Below, piece by piece: positions 54,623 through 64,000 of a stretch of DNA of 64,000 nt (position 1 is its first letter; each line of letters begins with the position of its first letter). The notes under the pieces are model-generated. The model was not told where the DNA came from and searched no databases. It worked only from the letters and a program-made list of their open reading frames with translations. The stretch is taken from contig NC_011740.1 in NCBI RefSeq assembly GCF_000026225.1, positions 62,001 to 126,000 on the forward strand. Reading direction: 5' to 3'. The translations under genes and the position numbers were made by a program. The stretch comes from Escherichia fergusonii ATCC 35469. Its GTDB lineage: Bacteria > Pseudomonadota > Gammaproteobacteria > Enterobacterales > Enterobacteriaceae.

Positions 54623-55977
54623 TTAGCGTAACCCTTAGCCAACTTACCGATATTCTCAACGGTGAACTAAAAGGGGCAGATATCACCCTTGATGCTGTAA
54701 CCACTGACACACGAAAACTGACGCCGGGTTGCCTGTTTGTTGCCCTGAAAGGCGAACGTTTCGATGCCCATGATTTTGCTGACCAGGCGAAAGCTGGCGG
54801 TGCGGGTGCACTACTGGTTAGCCGTCCGCTGGATATCGATCTGCCGCAGTTAATCGTCAAGGATACTCGTCTGGCGTTTGGTGAACTGGCTGCATGGGTT
54901 CGCCAGCAAGTTCCGGCGCGCGTGGTTGCTCTGACCGGTTCCTCCGGCAAAACCTCCGTTAAAGAGATGACGGCGGCGATTTTAAGCCAGTGTGGCAACA
55001 CGCTTTATACGGCAGGCAATCTCAACAACGACATCGGTGTACCGATGACGCTGTTGCGCTTAACGCCAGAGTACGATTACGCAGTTATTGAGCTTGGTGC
55101 AAACCATCAGGGTGAAATTGCCTGGACTGTTAGCCTTACTCGCCCGGAAGCGGCGCTGGTCAACAACCTGGCAGCGGCGCATCTGGAAGGTTTTGGCTCG
55201 CTTGCGGGTGTCGCGAAAGCGAAAGGTGAAATCTTTAGCGGCCTGCCGGAAAACGGTATCGCCATTATGAATGCCGACAACAACGACTGGCTGAACTGGC
55301 AGAGTGTGATTGGCTCACGCAAAGTGTGGCGCTTCTCACCGAATGCTAACAACAGCGATTTCACCGCCACCAATATCCACGTGACCTCGCACGGTACGGA
55401 ATTTACGCTGCAAACCCCAACGGGTAGCGTCGATGTTCTGCTGCCGTTGCCGGGGCGTCACAATATTGCGAATGCGCTGGCAGCCGCTGCGCTCTCCATG
55501 TCCGTGGGCGCAACGCTTGATGCTATTAAAGCGGGGCTGGCAAATCTGAAAGCTGTCCCTGGCCGTCTGTTCCCCATTCAACTGGCGGAAAATCAGTTGC
55601 TGCTCGACGACTCCTACAACGCTAACGTCGGCTCCATGACCGCCGCTGTTCAGGTACTGGCTGAAATGCCGGGCTACCGTGTGCTGGTGGTGGGCGATAT
55701 GGCAGAACTGGGCGCTGAAAGCGAAGCCTGCCATGTACAGGTGGGCGAAGCGGCGAAGGCGGCTGGTATTGACCGCGTGTTAAGCGTGGGTAAACAAAGC
55801 CATGTTATCAGCACCACCAGCGGCGTTGGCGAACATTTTGCTGATAAAACTGCGTTAATTACGCATCTTAAATCACTGATTGCTGAGCAACAGGTAATTA
55901 CGATTTTAGTTAAGGGTTCACGTAGTGCTGCCATGGAAGAGGTAGTACGCGCTTTACAGGAGAATGGGACATGTTAG
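54619..55977 (+). CDS. murF: UDP-MurNAc-tripeptide:D-Ala-D-Ala ligase MurF
   Basis: MurF adds D-Ala-D-Ala to complete the pentapeptide. The 452 residues carry the P-loop TGSSGKTS (near 107) and the three-domain Mur ligase plan. It overlaps murE by 4 nt and mraY by 7 nt. Confidence 0.98.
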
Positions 55978-57053
55978 TTTGGCTGGCCGAACATTTGGTC
56001 AAATATTATTCCGGCTTTAACGTCTTTTCCTATCTGACGTTTCGCGCCATCGTCAGCCTGCTGACTGCGCTGTTCATCTCATTGTGGATGGGCCCGCGCA
56101 TGATTGCTCATTTACAAAAACTCTCCTTTGGTCAGGTGGTGCGTAACGACGGTCCTGAATCACACTTCAGCAAGCGCGGTACGCCGACTATGGGCGGGAT
56201 TATGATCCTGACAGCGATTGTGATCTCCGTGCTGCTGTGGGCATACCCGTCCAACCCGTATGTCTGGTGCGTGTTGGTCGTGCTGGTCGGTTACGGTGTT
56301 ATTGGCTTCGTTGATGACTATCGCAAAGTAGTGCGTAAAGACACCAAAGGGTTGATTGCTCGCTGGAAGTATTTCTGGATGTCGGTCATTGCGCTGGGTG
56401 TTGCTTTCGCTTTGTACCTTGCCGGCAAAGATACGCCCGCAACGCAACTGGTGGTCCCGTTCTTTAAAGATGTGATGCCGCAACTGGGACTGTTCTACAT
56501 TCTGCTGGCTTACTTCGTCATTGTGGGTACTGGCAACGCGGTAAACCTGACCGATGGTCTCGACGGTCTGGCAATTATGCCGACCGTATTTGTCGCCGGT
56601 GGTTTTGCGCTGGTGGCGTGGGCGACCGGCAATATGAACTTTGCCAGCTATTTACACATACCGTATCTGCGACACGCCGGGGAACTGGTCATTGTCTGTA
56701 CCGCGATAGTCGGGGCAGGGCTGGGCTTCCTGTGGTTTAACACCTATCCGGCGCAGGTCTTTATGGGCGATGTCGGTTCGCTGGCGTTAGGTGGCGCGCT
56801 GGGCATTATCGCCGTACTGCTGCGTCAGGAATTCCTGCTGGTGATTATGGGGGGCGTGTTCGTGGTAGAAACGCTTTCCGTCATCCTGCAGGTCGGCTCC
56901 TTTAAACTGCGCGGACAACGTATTTTCCGCATGGCGCCGATTCACCACCACTATGAACTGAAAGGTTGGCCGGAACCGCGCGTCATTGTGCGTTTCTGGA
57001 TTATTTCGCTGATGCTGGTCCTGATTGGTCTGGCAACGCTGAAGGTACGTTAA
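55971..57053 (+). CDS. mraY: Phospho-MurNAc-pentapeptide transferase MraY
   Basis: MraY transfers the MurNAc-pentapeptide to undecaprenyl phosphate to make lipid I. The 360-residue integral membrane enzyme has about ten segments, with the conserved aspartates in VDDYRK and [10 protein letters not shown] and the HHH motif in [12 protein letters not shown]. It overlaps murF by 7 nt. Confidence 0.98.
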
Positions 57054-57055
57054 TC

Positions 57056-58372
57056 ATGGCTGATTACCAGGGTAAAAATGTCGTCATTATCGGCCTGGGC
57101 CTTACCGGGCTTTCTTGCGTGGACTTTTTCCTCGCTCGCGGTGTGACGCCGCGCGTCATGGATACGCGGATGACACCGCCTGGCCTGGATAAATTACCCG
57201 AAGCCGTAGAACGCCACACGGGCGGTCTTAATGACGAATGGCTGATGGCGGCTGATCTGATCGTCGCCAGTCCCGGCATTGCATTGGCGCATCCTTCCTT
57301 AAGCGCTGCCGCCGATGCCGGAATCGAAATCGTTGGCGATATCGAGCTATTCTGCCGCGAAGCACAAGCACCGATTGTGGCGATCACCGGTTCTAATGGC
57401 AAAAGCACTGTCACCACACTAGTGGGTGAAATGGCGAAAGCGGCGGGCGTTAACGTTGGCGTGGGTGGCAACATTGGCCTGCCCGCGTTGATGCTGTTGG
57501 ATGCTGAGTGCGAACTGTACGTGCTCGAGCTGTCGAGCTTCCAGCTGGAAACCACCTCCAGTTTACAGGCGGTGGCAGCGACCATTCTGAACGTGACAGA
57601 AGATCATATGGATCGCTATCCATTTGGTTTACAGCAGTATCGTGCGGCAAAATTGCGCATTTATGAAAATGCGAAAGTTTGCGTGGTTAATGCTGACGAT
57701 GCCTTAACAATGCCGATTCGTGGTGCGGATGAACGTTGCGTTAGCTTTGGTATCAATATGGGCGACTATCACCTGAATCATCAGCAGGGTGAAACCTGGC
57801 TGCGGGTGAAAGGCGAGAAAGTGTTGAACGTGAAAGAGATGAAACTTTCCGGTCAGCATAACTACACCAATGCGCTGGCGGCACTGGCGCTGGCAGACGC
57901 AGCTGGATTACCACGTGCCAGTAGCCTGAAAGCGTTAACTACGTTCACTGGTCTACCGCATCGCTTTGAAGTGGTGCTGGAACATAACGGTGTGCGCTGG
58001 ATTAACGATTCGAAAGCCACTAACGTCGGCAGTACGGAAGCAGCGTTGAATGGCTTGCACGTAGACGGCACGCTGCATTTGTTGCTGGGCGGCGATGGTA
58101 AATCGGCGGACTTCAGCCCACTGGCGCATTACCTGAATGGTGATAACGTGCGTCTGTATTGTTTTGGTCGTGACGGTGCGCAGCTGGCGGCGCTACGCCC
58201 GGAAGTGGCAGAACAAACTGAAACCATGGAACAGGCGATGCGCTTGCTGGCTCCGCGTGTTCAACCAGGAGATATGGTTCTGCTCTCCCCGGCCTGTGCC
58301 AGCCTTGATCAGTTCAAGAACTTTGAACAACGAGGCAATGAATTTGCCCGTCTGGCGAAGGAGTTAGGTTGA
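57056..58372 (+). CDS. murD: UDP-MurNAc-L-Ala:D-Glu ligase MurD
   Basis: MurD adds D-glutamate to UDP-MurNAc-L-alanine. The start at 57056 (MADYQGKNVVIIGLG) lies 2 nt after the mraY stop and gives the usual 438 residues; a longer in-frame ORF would run back into mraY. The P-loop TGSNGKST is near residue 111. Confidence 0.98.
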   Translation: MADYQGKNVVIIGLGLTGLSCVDFFLARGVTPRVMDTRMTPPGLDKLPEAVERHTGGLNDEWLMAADLIVASPGIALAHPSLSAAADAGIEIVGDIELFCREAQAPIVAITGSNGKSTVTTLVGEMAKAAGVNVGVGGNIGLPALMLLDAECELYVLELSSFQLETTSSLQAVAATILNVTEDHMDRYPFGLQQYRAAKLRIYENAKVCVVNADDALTMPIRGADERCVSFGINMGDYHLNHQQGETWLRVKGEKVLNVKEMKLSGQHNYTNALAALALADAAGLPRASSLKALTTFTGLPHRFEVVLEHNGVRWINDSKATNVGSTEAALNGLHVDGTLHLLLGGDGKSADFSPLAHYLNGDNVRLYCFGRDGAQLAALRPEVAEQTETMEQAMRLLAPRVQPGDMVLLSPACASLDQFKNFEQRGNEFARLAKELG

Positions 58373-59616
58373 TGCGTTTATCTCTCCCTCGCCTGAAAAT
58401 GCCACGTCTGCCGGGATTCAGTATCCTTGCATGGCTCTTTACGGCAGTAAAAGGCTGGGTGATGGGCTCGCGGGAAAAAGATACCGACAGCCTGATCATG
58501 TACGATCGTACTCTGCTGTGGCTGACCTTCGGCCTTGCGGCGATCGGTTTTATCATGGTGACGTCGGCATCAATGCCGATCGGGCAACGCTTGACTAACG
58601 ATCCCTTTTTCTTCGCTAAGCGTGATGGCGTCTACCTGATCCTGGCGTTCATTCTGGCGATTATTACACTGCGCCTGCCGATGGAGTTCTGGCAGCGCTA
58701 TAGCACTACGATGCTGTTAGGTTCGATCATTTTGCTGATGATCGTACTGGTGGTAGGTAGCTCGGTAAAAGGGGCATCGCGTTGGATCGATCTTGGTTTG
58801 CTGCGTATTCAGCCAGCGGAGCTGACTAAGTTATCGCTGTTTTGCTACATCGCCAACTATCTGGTGCGTAAAGGCGACGAAGTACGTAATAACCTGCGTG
58901 GCTTCCTGAAACCGATGGGCGTGATTCTGGTGTTGGCGATCTTGCTGCTGGCACAACCTGACCTCGGTACGGTGGTGGTGCTGTTTGTGACGACGCTGGC
59001 GATGCTGTTTTTGGCGGGGGCGAAGCTGTGGCAGTTTATCGCCATTATCGGCATGGGAATCTCGGCTGTTATTCTGCTGATCCTCGCTGAACCGTACCGT
59101 ATTCGCCGTGTAACTTCATTCTGGAATCCCTGGGATGATCCGTTTGGCAGCGGTTACCAACTGACACAATCGCTGATGGCGTTTGGTCGTGGCGAATTAT
59201 GGGGACAAGGGCTGGGTAATTCGGTGCAGAAACTGGAGTATCTGCCGGAGGCGCATACTGACTTTATTTTCGCCATTATCGGTGAAGAACTGGGGTATGT
59301 CGGTGTGGTACTGGCACTTTTAATGGTATTCTTCGTCGCTTTTCGCGCGATGTCTATCGGTCGTAAAGCGCTGGAAATTGATCACCGTTTTTCAGGCTTT
59401 TTGGCCTGTTCTATCGGTATCTGGTTCAGCTTCCAGGCACTGGTGAACGTTGGCGCAGCCGCGGGGATGTTACCGACCAAAGGCCTGACATTGCCTCTCA
59501 TCAGTTACGGCGGTTCGAGTTTATTGATTATGTCGACAGCGATCATGCTGTTGTTGCGCATTGATTATGAAACACGTCTGGAAAAAGCCCAGGCGTTTGC
59601 ACGAGGTTCACGATGA
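58372..59616 (+). CDS. ftsW: Septal SEDS glycosyltransferase FtsW
   Basis: FtsW is the SEDS-family polymerase that works with FtsI on septal peptidoglycan. The start at 58372 overlaps the murD stop (TGATG) and gives 414 residues with ten membrane segments. The SEDS signature is intact, including [14 protein letters not shown], the EAHTDFIF loop and the C-terminal SYGGSSL. Confidence 0.98.
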
Positions 59617-60680
59617 GCGGTCAAGGGAAGCGGTTAATGGTGATGGCTGGTGGTACTGGTGGTCATGTGTTCCCAGGACTGGCGGTTGCGCACCATTTAA
59701 TAGCCCAGGGGTGGGAAGTTCGCTGGTTGGGTACTGCCGATCGTATGGAAGCGGACTTAGTGCCAAAACATGGCATTGAAATTGATTTCATTCGTATCTC
59801 TGGTCTGCGTGGCAAAGGTATAAAAGCGCTGTTAGCTGCGCCTCTGCGTATTTTTAACGCCTGGCGTCAGGCGCGGGCGATTATGAAAGCGTTCAAACCT
59901 GATGTTGTATTAGGTATGGGCGGATATGTTTCCGGGCCTGGCGGTCTGGCGGCGTGGTCGCTTGGCATCCCGGTTGTGCTTCACGAACAAAACGGTATCG
60001 CGGGCTTAACCAATAAATGGCTGGCGAAGATTGCCACTAAAGTGATGCAGGCATTTCCGGGGGCTTTCCCCAATGCGGAAGTTGTTGGTAACCCGGTACG
60101 GACCGATGTGCTGGCACTACCGTTGCCGCAGCAGCGTTTGGCTGGACGTGAAGGTCCGATTCGCGTACTGGTGGTAGGTGGTTCCCAGGGAGCGCGGATA
60201 TTAAACCAGACAATGCCGCTGGTCGCGGCAAAACTTGGCGATACAGTAACCATCTGGCATCAGAGCGGTAAAGGTGCGCAACAAATCGTTGAGCAGGCTT
60301 ATGCGGATGCGGGGCAACCGCAGCATAAAGTGACAGAGTTTATTGATGATATGGCGGCTGCCTATGCCTGGGCAGATGTGGTTGTGTGTCGCTCTGGCGC
60401 GTTGACAGTCAGTGAAATAGCTGCCGCCGGATTGCCCGCGATTTTTGTGCCATTTCAGCATAAAGACAGGCAACAGTACTGGAATGCGTTACCGCTGGAG
60501 AAAGCGGGAGCAGCGAAAATTTTTGAGCAGCCACAGTTTACCGTGGATGCCGTTGCCAGCACGCTTGCTGGCTGGTCACGTGAAACTTTATTAACTATGG
60601 CAGAACGCGCCCGTGCGGCATCAGTACCTGATGCCACTGAGCGGGTTGCAAACGAAGTGAGCCGGGCTGCCCGGTCTTAA
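59613..60680 (+). CDS. murG: Lipid II-forming N-acetylglucosaminyltransferase MurG
   Basis: MurG adds GlcNAc to lipid I at the inner face of the membrane. The 355 residues carry the G-loops [10 protein letters not shown] (near 14) and [10 protein letters not shown] (near 191) of the GT28 family. It overlaps ftsW by 4 nt. Confidence 0.98.
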
Positions 60681-60733
60681 TTGTAGTGATGCCTTTTGCA
60701 TCGCATGGATTTCAGAAGTTAATGGCGTAAAGA

Positions 60734-62209
60734 ATGAATACACAACAATTGGCAAAACTGCGTTACATCGTGCCCGAAATGCGTCGCGTTCGGCACATTC
60801 ACTTTGTCGGCATCGGTGGTGCCGGTATGGGCGGTATTGCCGAAGTTCTGGCCAATGAAGGTTATCAGATCAGTGGTTCAGATTTAGCGCCAAACCCGGT
60901 CACTCAGCAGTTAACAAACCTGGGCGCGACGATTTACTTTAACCATCGCCCGGAAAATGTGCGTGATGCCAGCGTGGTGGTCGTCTCCAGTGCTATTTCT
61001 GCCGATAACCCGGAAATTGTTGCTGCCCATGAAGCGCGTATTCCGGTGATCCGTCGTGCTGAAATGCTGGCCGAATTAATGCGTTTTCGTCACGGTATCG
61101 CCATTGCCGGGACACATGGTAAAACCACCACCACCGCAATGGTGTCCAGCATTTATGCAGAAGCGGGCCTTGATCCGACATTTGTTAACGGTGGTCTGGT
61201 GAAGGCAGCAGGTGTTCATGCACGTTTAGGTCATGGCCGTTACCTGATTGCTGAAGCGGATGAGAGTGACGCGTCTTTCCTCCATCTGCAACCGATGGTG
61301 GCGATTGTCACCAATATCGAAGCCGACCATATGGATACTTATCAGGGCGACTTCGAGAATTTAAAACAAACCTTTATTAATTTTCTGCACAACTTACCGT
61401 TTTACGGTCGTGCAGTAATGTGTGTTGACGATCCGGTGATCCGCGAATTGTTACCACGTGTGGGCCGTCAAATTACCACTTACGGTTTCAGTGAAGATGC
61501 TGACGTGCGTGTGGAAGATTACCAGCAGATTGGTCCGCAGGGGCACTTTACGTTACTGCGTCAGGACAAAGAACCTTTGCGTGTAACACTCAATGCGCCT
61601 GGCCGTCATAACGCGCTGAATGCCGCAGCTGCGGTTGCAGTTGCCACGGAAGAGGGGATTGAAGATGACGTTATTCTGCGTGCGCTGGAGAGCTTCCAGG
61701 GAACCGGCCGTCGCTTCGATTTCCTCGGTGAGTTCCCGTTGAATCCAGTGAATGGTAAAAGCGGTACGGCAATGCTGGTCGATGATTACGGTCACCACCC
61801 GACCGAAGTGGACGCGACGATTAAAGCAGCACGTGCAGGCTGGCCGGAGAAAAATCTGGTGATGTTGTTCCAGCCGCATCGTTTTACCCGTACCCGCGAT
61901 CTGTATGATGACTTCGCCAATGTTCTGACGCAGGTTGATACCCTGCTGATGCTGGAAGTCTATCCGGCAGGCGAATCCCCGATTCCAGGCGCAGATAGCC
62001 GTTCGCTTTGCCGCACAATTCGCGGTCGCGGTAAAATCGATCCAATACTGGTGTCTGATCCCGCTAAAGTTGCAGAGATGCTGGCGCCGGTCCTTACCGG
62101 TAACGATCTCATCCTCGTACAAGGGGCCGGGAATATCGGCAAGATTGCGCGTTATTTAGCAGAAATCAAACTCAAGCCGCAAACTTCTGAGGATGGACAG
62201 CATGACTGA
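60734..62209 (+). CDS. murC: UDP-MurNAc:L-alanine ligase MurC
   Basis: MurC adds the first residue, L-alanine, to UDP-MurNAc. The 491 residues carry [14 protein letters not shown] (N-terminal nucleotide fold) and the P-loop GTHGKTTT (near 124). It follows murG after 53 bp, the largest gap inside this part of the cluster, and overlaps ddlB by 8 nt. Confidence 0.98.
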
Positions 62210-63122
62210 TAAAATTGCTGTTCTGCTGGGTGGCACTTCCGCAGAGCGGGAAGTTTCACTGAATTCAGGTGCGGCTGTGTTGGCGGGTCTGCGTGAAGGC
62301 GGTGTAGATGCATATCCTGTCGACCCGAAAGACGTCGATGTGGCACAGCTGAAATCCATGGGATTTCAAAAGGTGTTTATTGCCCTGCATGGCCGTGGCG
62401 GTGAGGACGGTACCCTACAAGGTATGCTTGAGCTTCTGGGCTTACCTTATACCGGTAGTGGTGTGATGGCTTCAGCTATTTCAATGGACAAGCTGCGTAG
62501 CAAATTATTATGGCAAGGGGCAGGGCTGCCCGTTGCTCCATGGGTGGCAATCACGCGTACTGAGTTTGAAAAAGGGCTTAGTGATGAAGTGGTTAAACAA
62601 ATTTCTGCGTTAGGTTTACCATTAATAGTGAAACCAAGCCGCGAAGGCTCAAGCGTTGGAATGTCGAAAGTAGTAGCAGAAAATTCTGTTGAAAATGCAT
62701 TAAAATTGGCATTTCAGCATGATGACGAAGTTCTGGTTGAAAAATGGCTAAGTGGGCCGGAGTTCACGGTTGCGATACTCGGAGAAGAAATTTTACCATC
62801 GATTCGTATCCAACCTGCTGGAACCTTCTATGATTATGAGGCGAAATATCTCTCTGATGAGACACAATATTTCTGTCCATCTGGTCTGGAAGCAGAACAA
62901 GAGTCGATTTTAAAGTCGTTAGTGCAAAAAGCATGGACAACTTTAGGCTGCAAAGGATGGGGACGCATTGACGTCATGTTGGATGATGATGGGCAGTTTT
63001 ATCTGCTGGAAGCGAATACCTCGCCGGGGATGACCAGCCATAGTCTGGTGCCAATGGCTGCGCGTCAGGCAGGAATGAGTTTTTCGCAGTTGGTAGTACG
63101 AATTCTGGAATTGGCGGACTGA
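62202..63122 (+). CDS. ddlB: D-alanine:D-alanine ligase DdlB, with a divergent AT-rich middle
   Basis: DdlB joins two D-alanines for the pentapeptide. The start at 62202 ([15 protein letters not shown]) gives 306 residues, overlapping murC. The ATP-grasp motifs [14 protein letters not shown] and [16 protein letters not shown] are intact. From about 62560 to 62960 the DNA uses AT-rich codons (TTA, AAA, ATA, GTA) unlike both flanks, and the protein differs from K-12 DdlB at many positions there, while both ends are near-identical. This looks like a recombination patch; the enzyme should be functional. Confidence 0.96.
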
Positions 63123-63123
63123 T

Positions 63124-63954
63124 ATGTCGCAGGCTGCGCTGAACACACGAAACAGTGAGGAAGAAATCTCTTCTCACCGCAATAATGGCACTCGTCTGGC
63201 GGGGATACTTTTCCTGCTGACCGTACTATGTACCGTGTTAGTCAGCGGCTGGGTTGTGCTGGGATGGATGGAAGATGCGCAGCGTTTACCATTGTCCAAA
63301 CTGGTGTTAACGGGTGAGCGTCATTACACGCGTAACGATGATATCCGACAGTCGATTCTGGCGCTGGGTGAGCCGGGCACCTTTATGACTCAGGATGTCA
63401 ACATTATCCAGAGTCAGATTGAACAACGTTTGCCATGGATTAAGCAGGTGAGCGTCAGAAAGCAGTGGCCCGATGAATTGAAGATTCATCTGGTTGAATA
63501 TGTGCCGATTGCGCGTTGGAATGATCAGCATATGGTAGATGCCGAAGGAAATACCTTCAGTGTACCAACCGATCGCACCAGCAAGCAGGTTTTGCCCATG
63601 TTATACGGCCCGGAAGGTAGCGCAAATGAAGTCTTGCAGGGCTACCGGGAGATGGGCCAGGTGCTGGCAAAAAACAGGTTTACTCTGAAGGAAGCGGCAA
63701 TGACCGCTCGCCGCTCCTGGCAGTTGACGCTGAATAACGATATTAAGCTCAATCTTGGCAGGGGCGATACGATGAAACGTTTGGCTCGCTTTGTAGAACT
63801 TTATCCAGTTTTACAGCAGCAGGCGCAAACCGATGGCAAACGGATTAGCTACGTTGATTTGCGTTATGACTCTGGTGCGGCAGTAGGCTGGGCGCCTTTA
63901 CCGCCAGAGGAATCTAATCAGCAACAAAATCAGGCACAGGCAGAACAACAATGA
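63124..63954 (+). CDS. ftsQ: Cell division protein FtsQ
   Basis: FtsQ is the bitopic scaffold of the FtsQLB complex. The 276 residues have a cytoplasmic tail, one membrane segment (about 25-47, FLLTVLCTVLVSGWVVLGW), a POTRA domain (about 57-127) and a beta domain that binds FtsB. It starts 1 nt after the ddlB stop and overlaps ftsA as ATGA. Confidence 0.98.
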   Translation: MSQAALNTRNSEEEISSHRNNGTRLAGILFLLTVLCTVLVSGWVVLGWMEDAQRLPLSKLVLTGERHYTRNDDIRQSILALGEPGTFMTQDVNIIQSQIEQRLPWIKQVSVRKQWPDELKIHLVEYVPIARWNDQHMVDAEGNTFSVPTDRTSKQVLPMLYGPEGSANEVLQGYREMGQVLAKNRFTLKEAAMTARRSWQLTLNNDIKLNLGRGDTMKRLARFVELYPVLQQQAQTDGKRISYVDLRYDSGAAVGWAPLPPEESNQQQNQAQAEQQ

Positions 63955-64000
63955 TCAAGGCGACGGACAGAAAACTGGTAGTAGGACTGGAGATTGGTAC
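63951..64000 (+). CDS. ftsA: Cell division protein FtsA, N-terminal part (cut by window edge)
   Basis: The last 50 bp encode MIKATDRKLVVGLEIGT, the start of FtsA, an actin-like protein that tethers FtsZ to the membrane. The LVVGLEIGT segment is the phosphate-1 loop. Only about 16 of some 420 residues are inside the window. Confidence 0.97.
   Translation, partial: MIKATDRKLVVGLEIG

Noticed and set aside
1..64000. CRISPR arrays, tRNA or rRNA genes, prophage genes
   Set aside because: No regularly spaced repeats, cloverleaf sequences or rRNA segments were seen in reading the window.

Overview
This is chromosome from an Escherichia, on the evidence of near-identity to the Escherichia coli K-12 proteins I recognise and the same gene order from apaG to ftsA. 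It is not a K-12-type sequence. LeuO, SgrT, the C-terminus of AraC and the middle of DdlB differ clearly, and two accessory operons occupy places where K-12 has nothing. A non-K-12 E. coli lineage or a sister species such as E. fergusonii fits; I cannot fix the species from sequence alone. There are no rRNA or tRNA genes, complete insertion sequences, prophage genes or CRISPR arrays.

Layout. 1-5634 (minus): the lptD-surA-pdxA-rsmA-apaG envelope and ribosome-maturation operon, with apaG cut by the window edge. 5889-12938: djlA (plus), then rluA, rapA and polB (minus). 12942-18136: the arabinose regulon araBAD (minus) and araC (plus) with a recognisable control region between them. 18137-23570: accessory island 1 (plus), encoding a DeoR-type HTH fused to a PfkB sugar kinase, a DapA/NanA-type aldolase and a complete TctCBA tripartite tricarboxylate transporter. 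23714-31127: yabI, the thiamine ABC transporter thiBPQ with a TPP riboswitch, then sgrR, the sRNA sgrS with the small protein sgrT, and setA. 31146-38704: accessory island 2, with an MFS gene broken by an in-frame amber codon, a divergent LysR regulator and a four-gene minus-strand operon (flavin/Fe-S enoate reductase, YdiB-like quinate/shikimate dehydrogenase, YdiM-like transporter, type I dehydroquinase). 38803-47878: leuLABCD (minus), leuO and ilvIH. 48005-64000: cra, then the dcw cluster mraZ-rsmH-ftsL-ftsI-murE-murF-mraY-murD-ftsW-murG-murC-ddlB-ftsQ-ftsA (plus), cut at ftsA.

The two islands are the novel part. Island 1 looks like a self-regulated route for uptake and breakdown of a carboxylate, plausibly a keto sugar acid: a high-affinity TTT importer, a kinase that carries its own DNA-binding domain, and a Schiff-base aldolase. 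The kinase domain also has its own internal Shine-Dalgarno and ATG. Island 2 duplicates the enzymes that interconvert quinate, dehydroquinate, dehydroshikimate and shikimate, and adds an Fe-S/FMN/FAD old-yellow-enzyme-type reductase. Shikimate is itself a cyclic 2-enoate, so the operon could carry shikimate on to dihydroshikimate as an anaerobic electron sink. That is inference, but the enzyme set is coherent, and a LysR-type box lies upstream of the operon.
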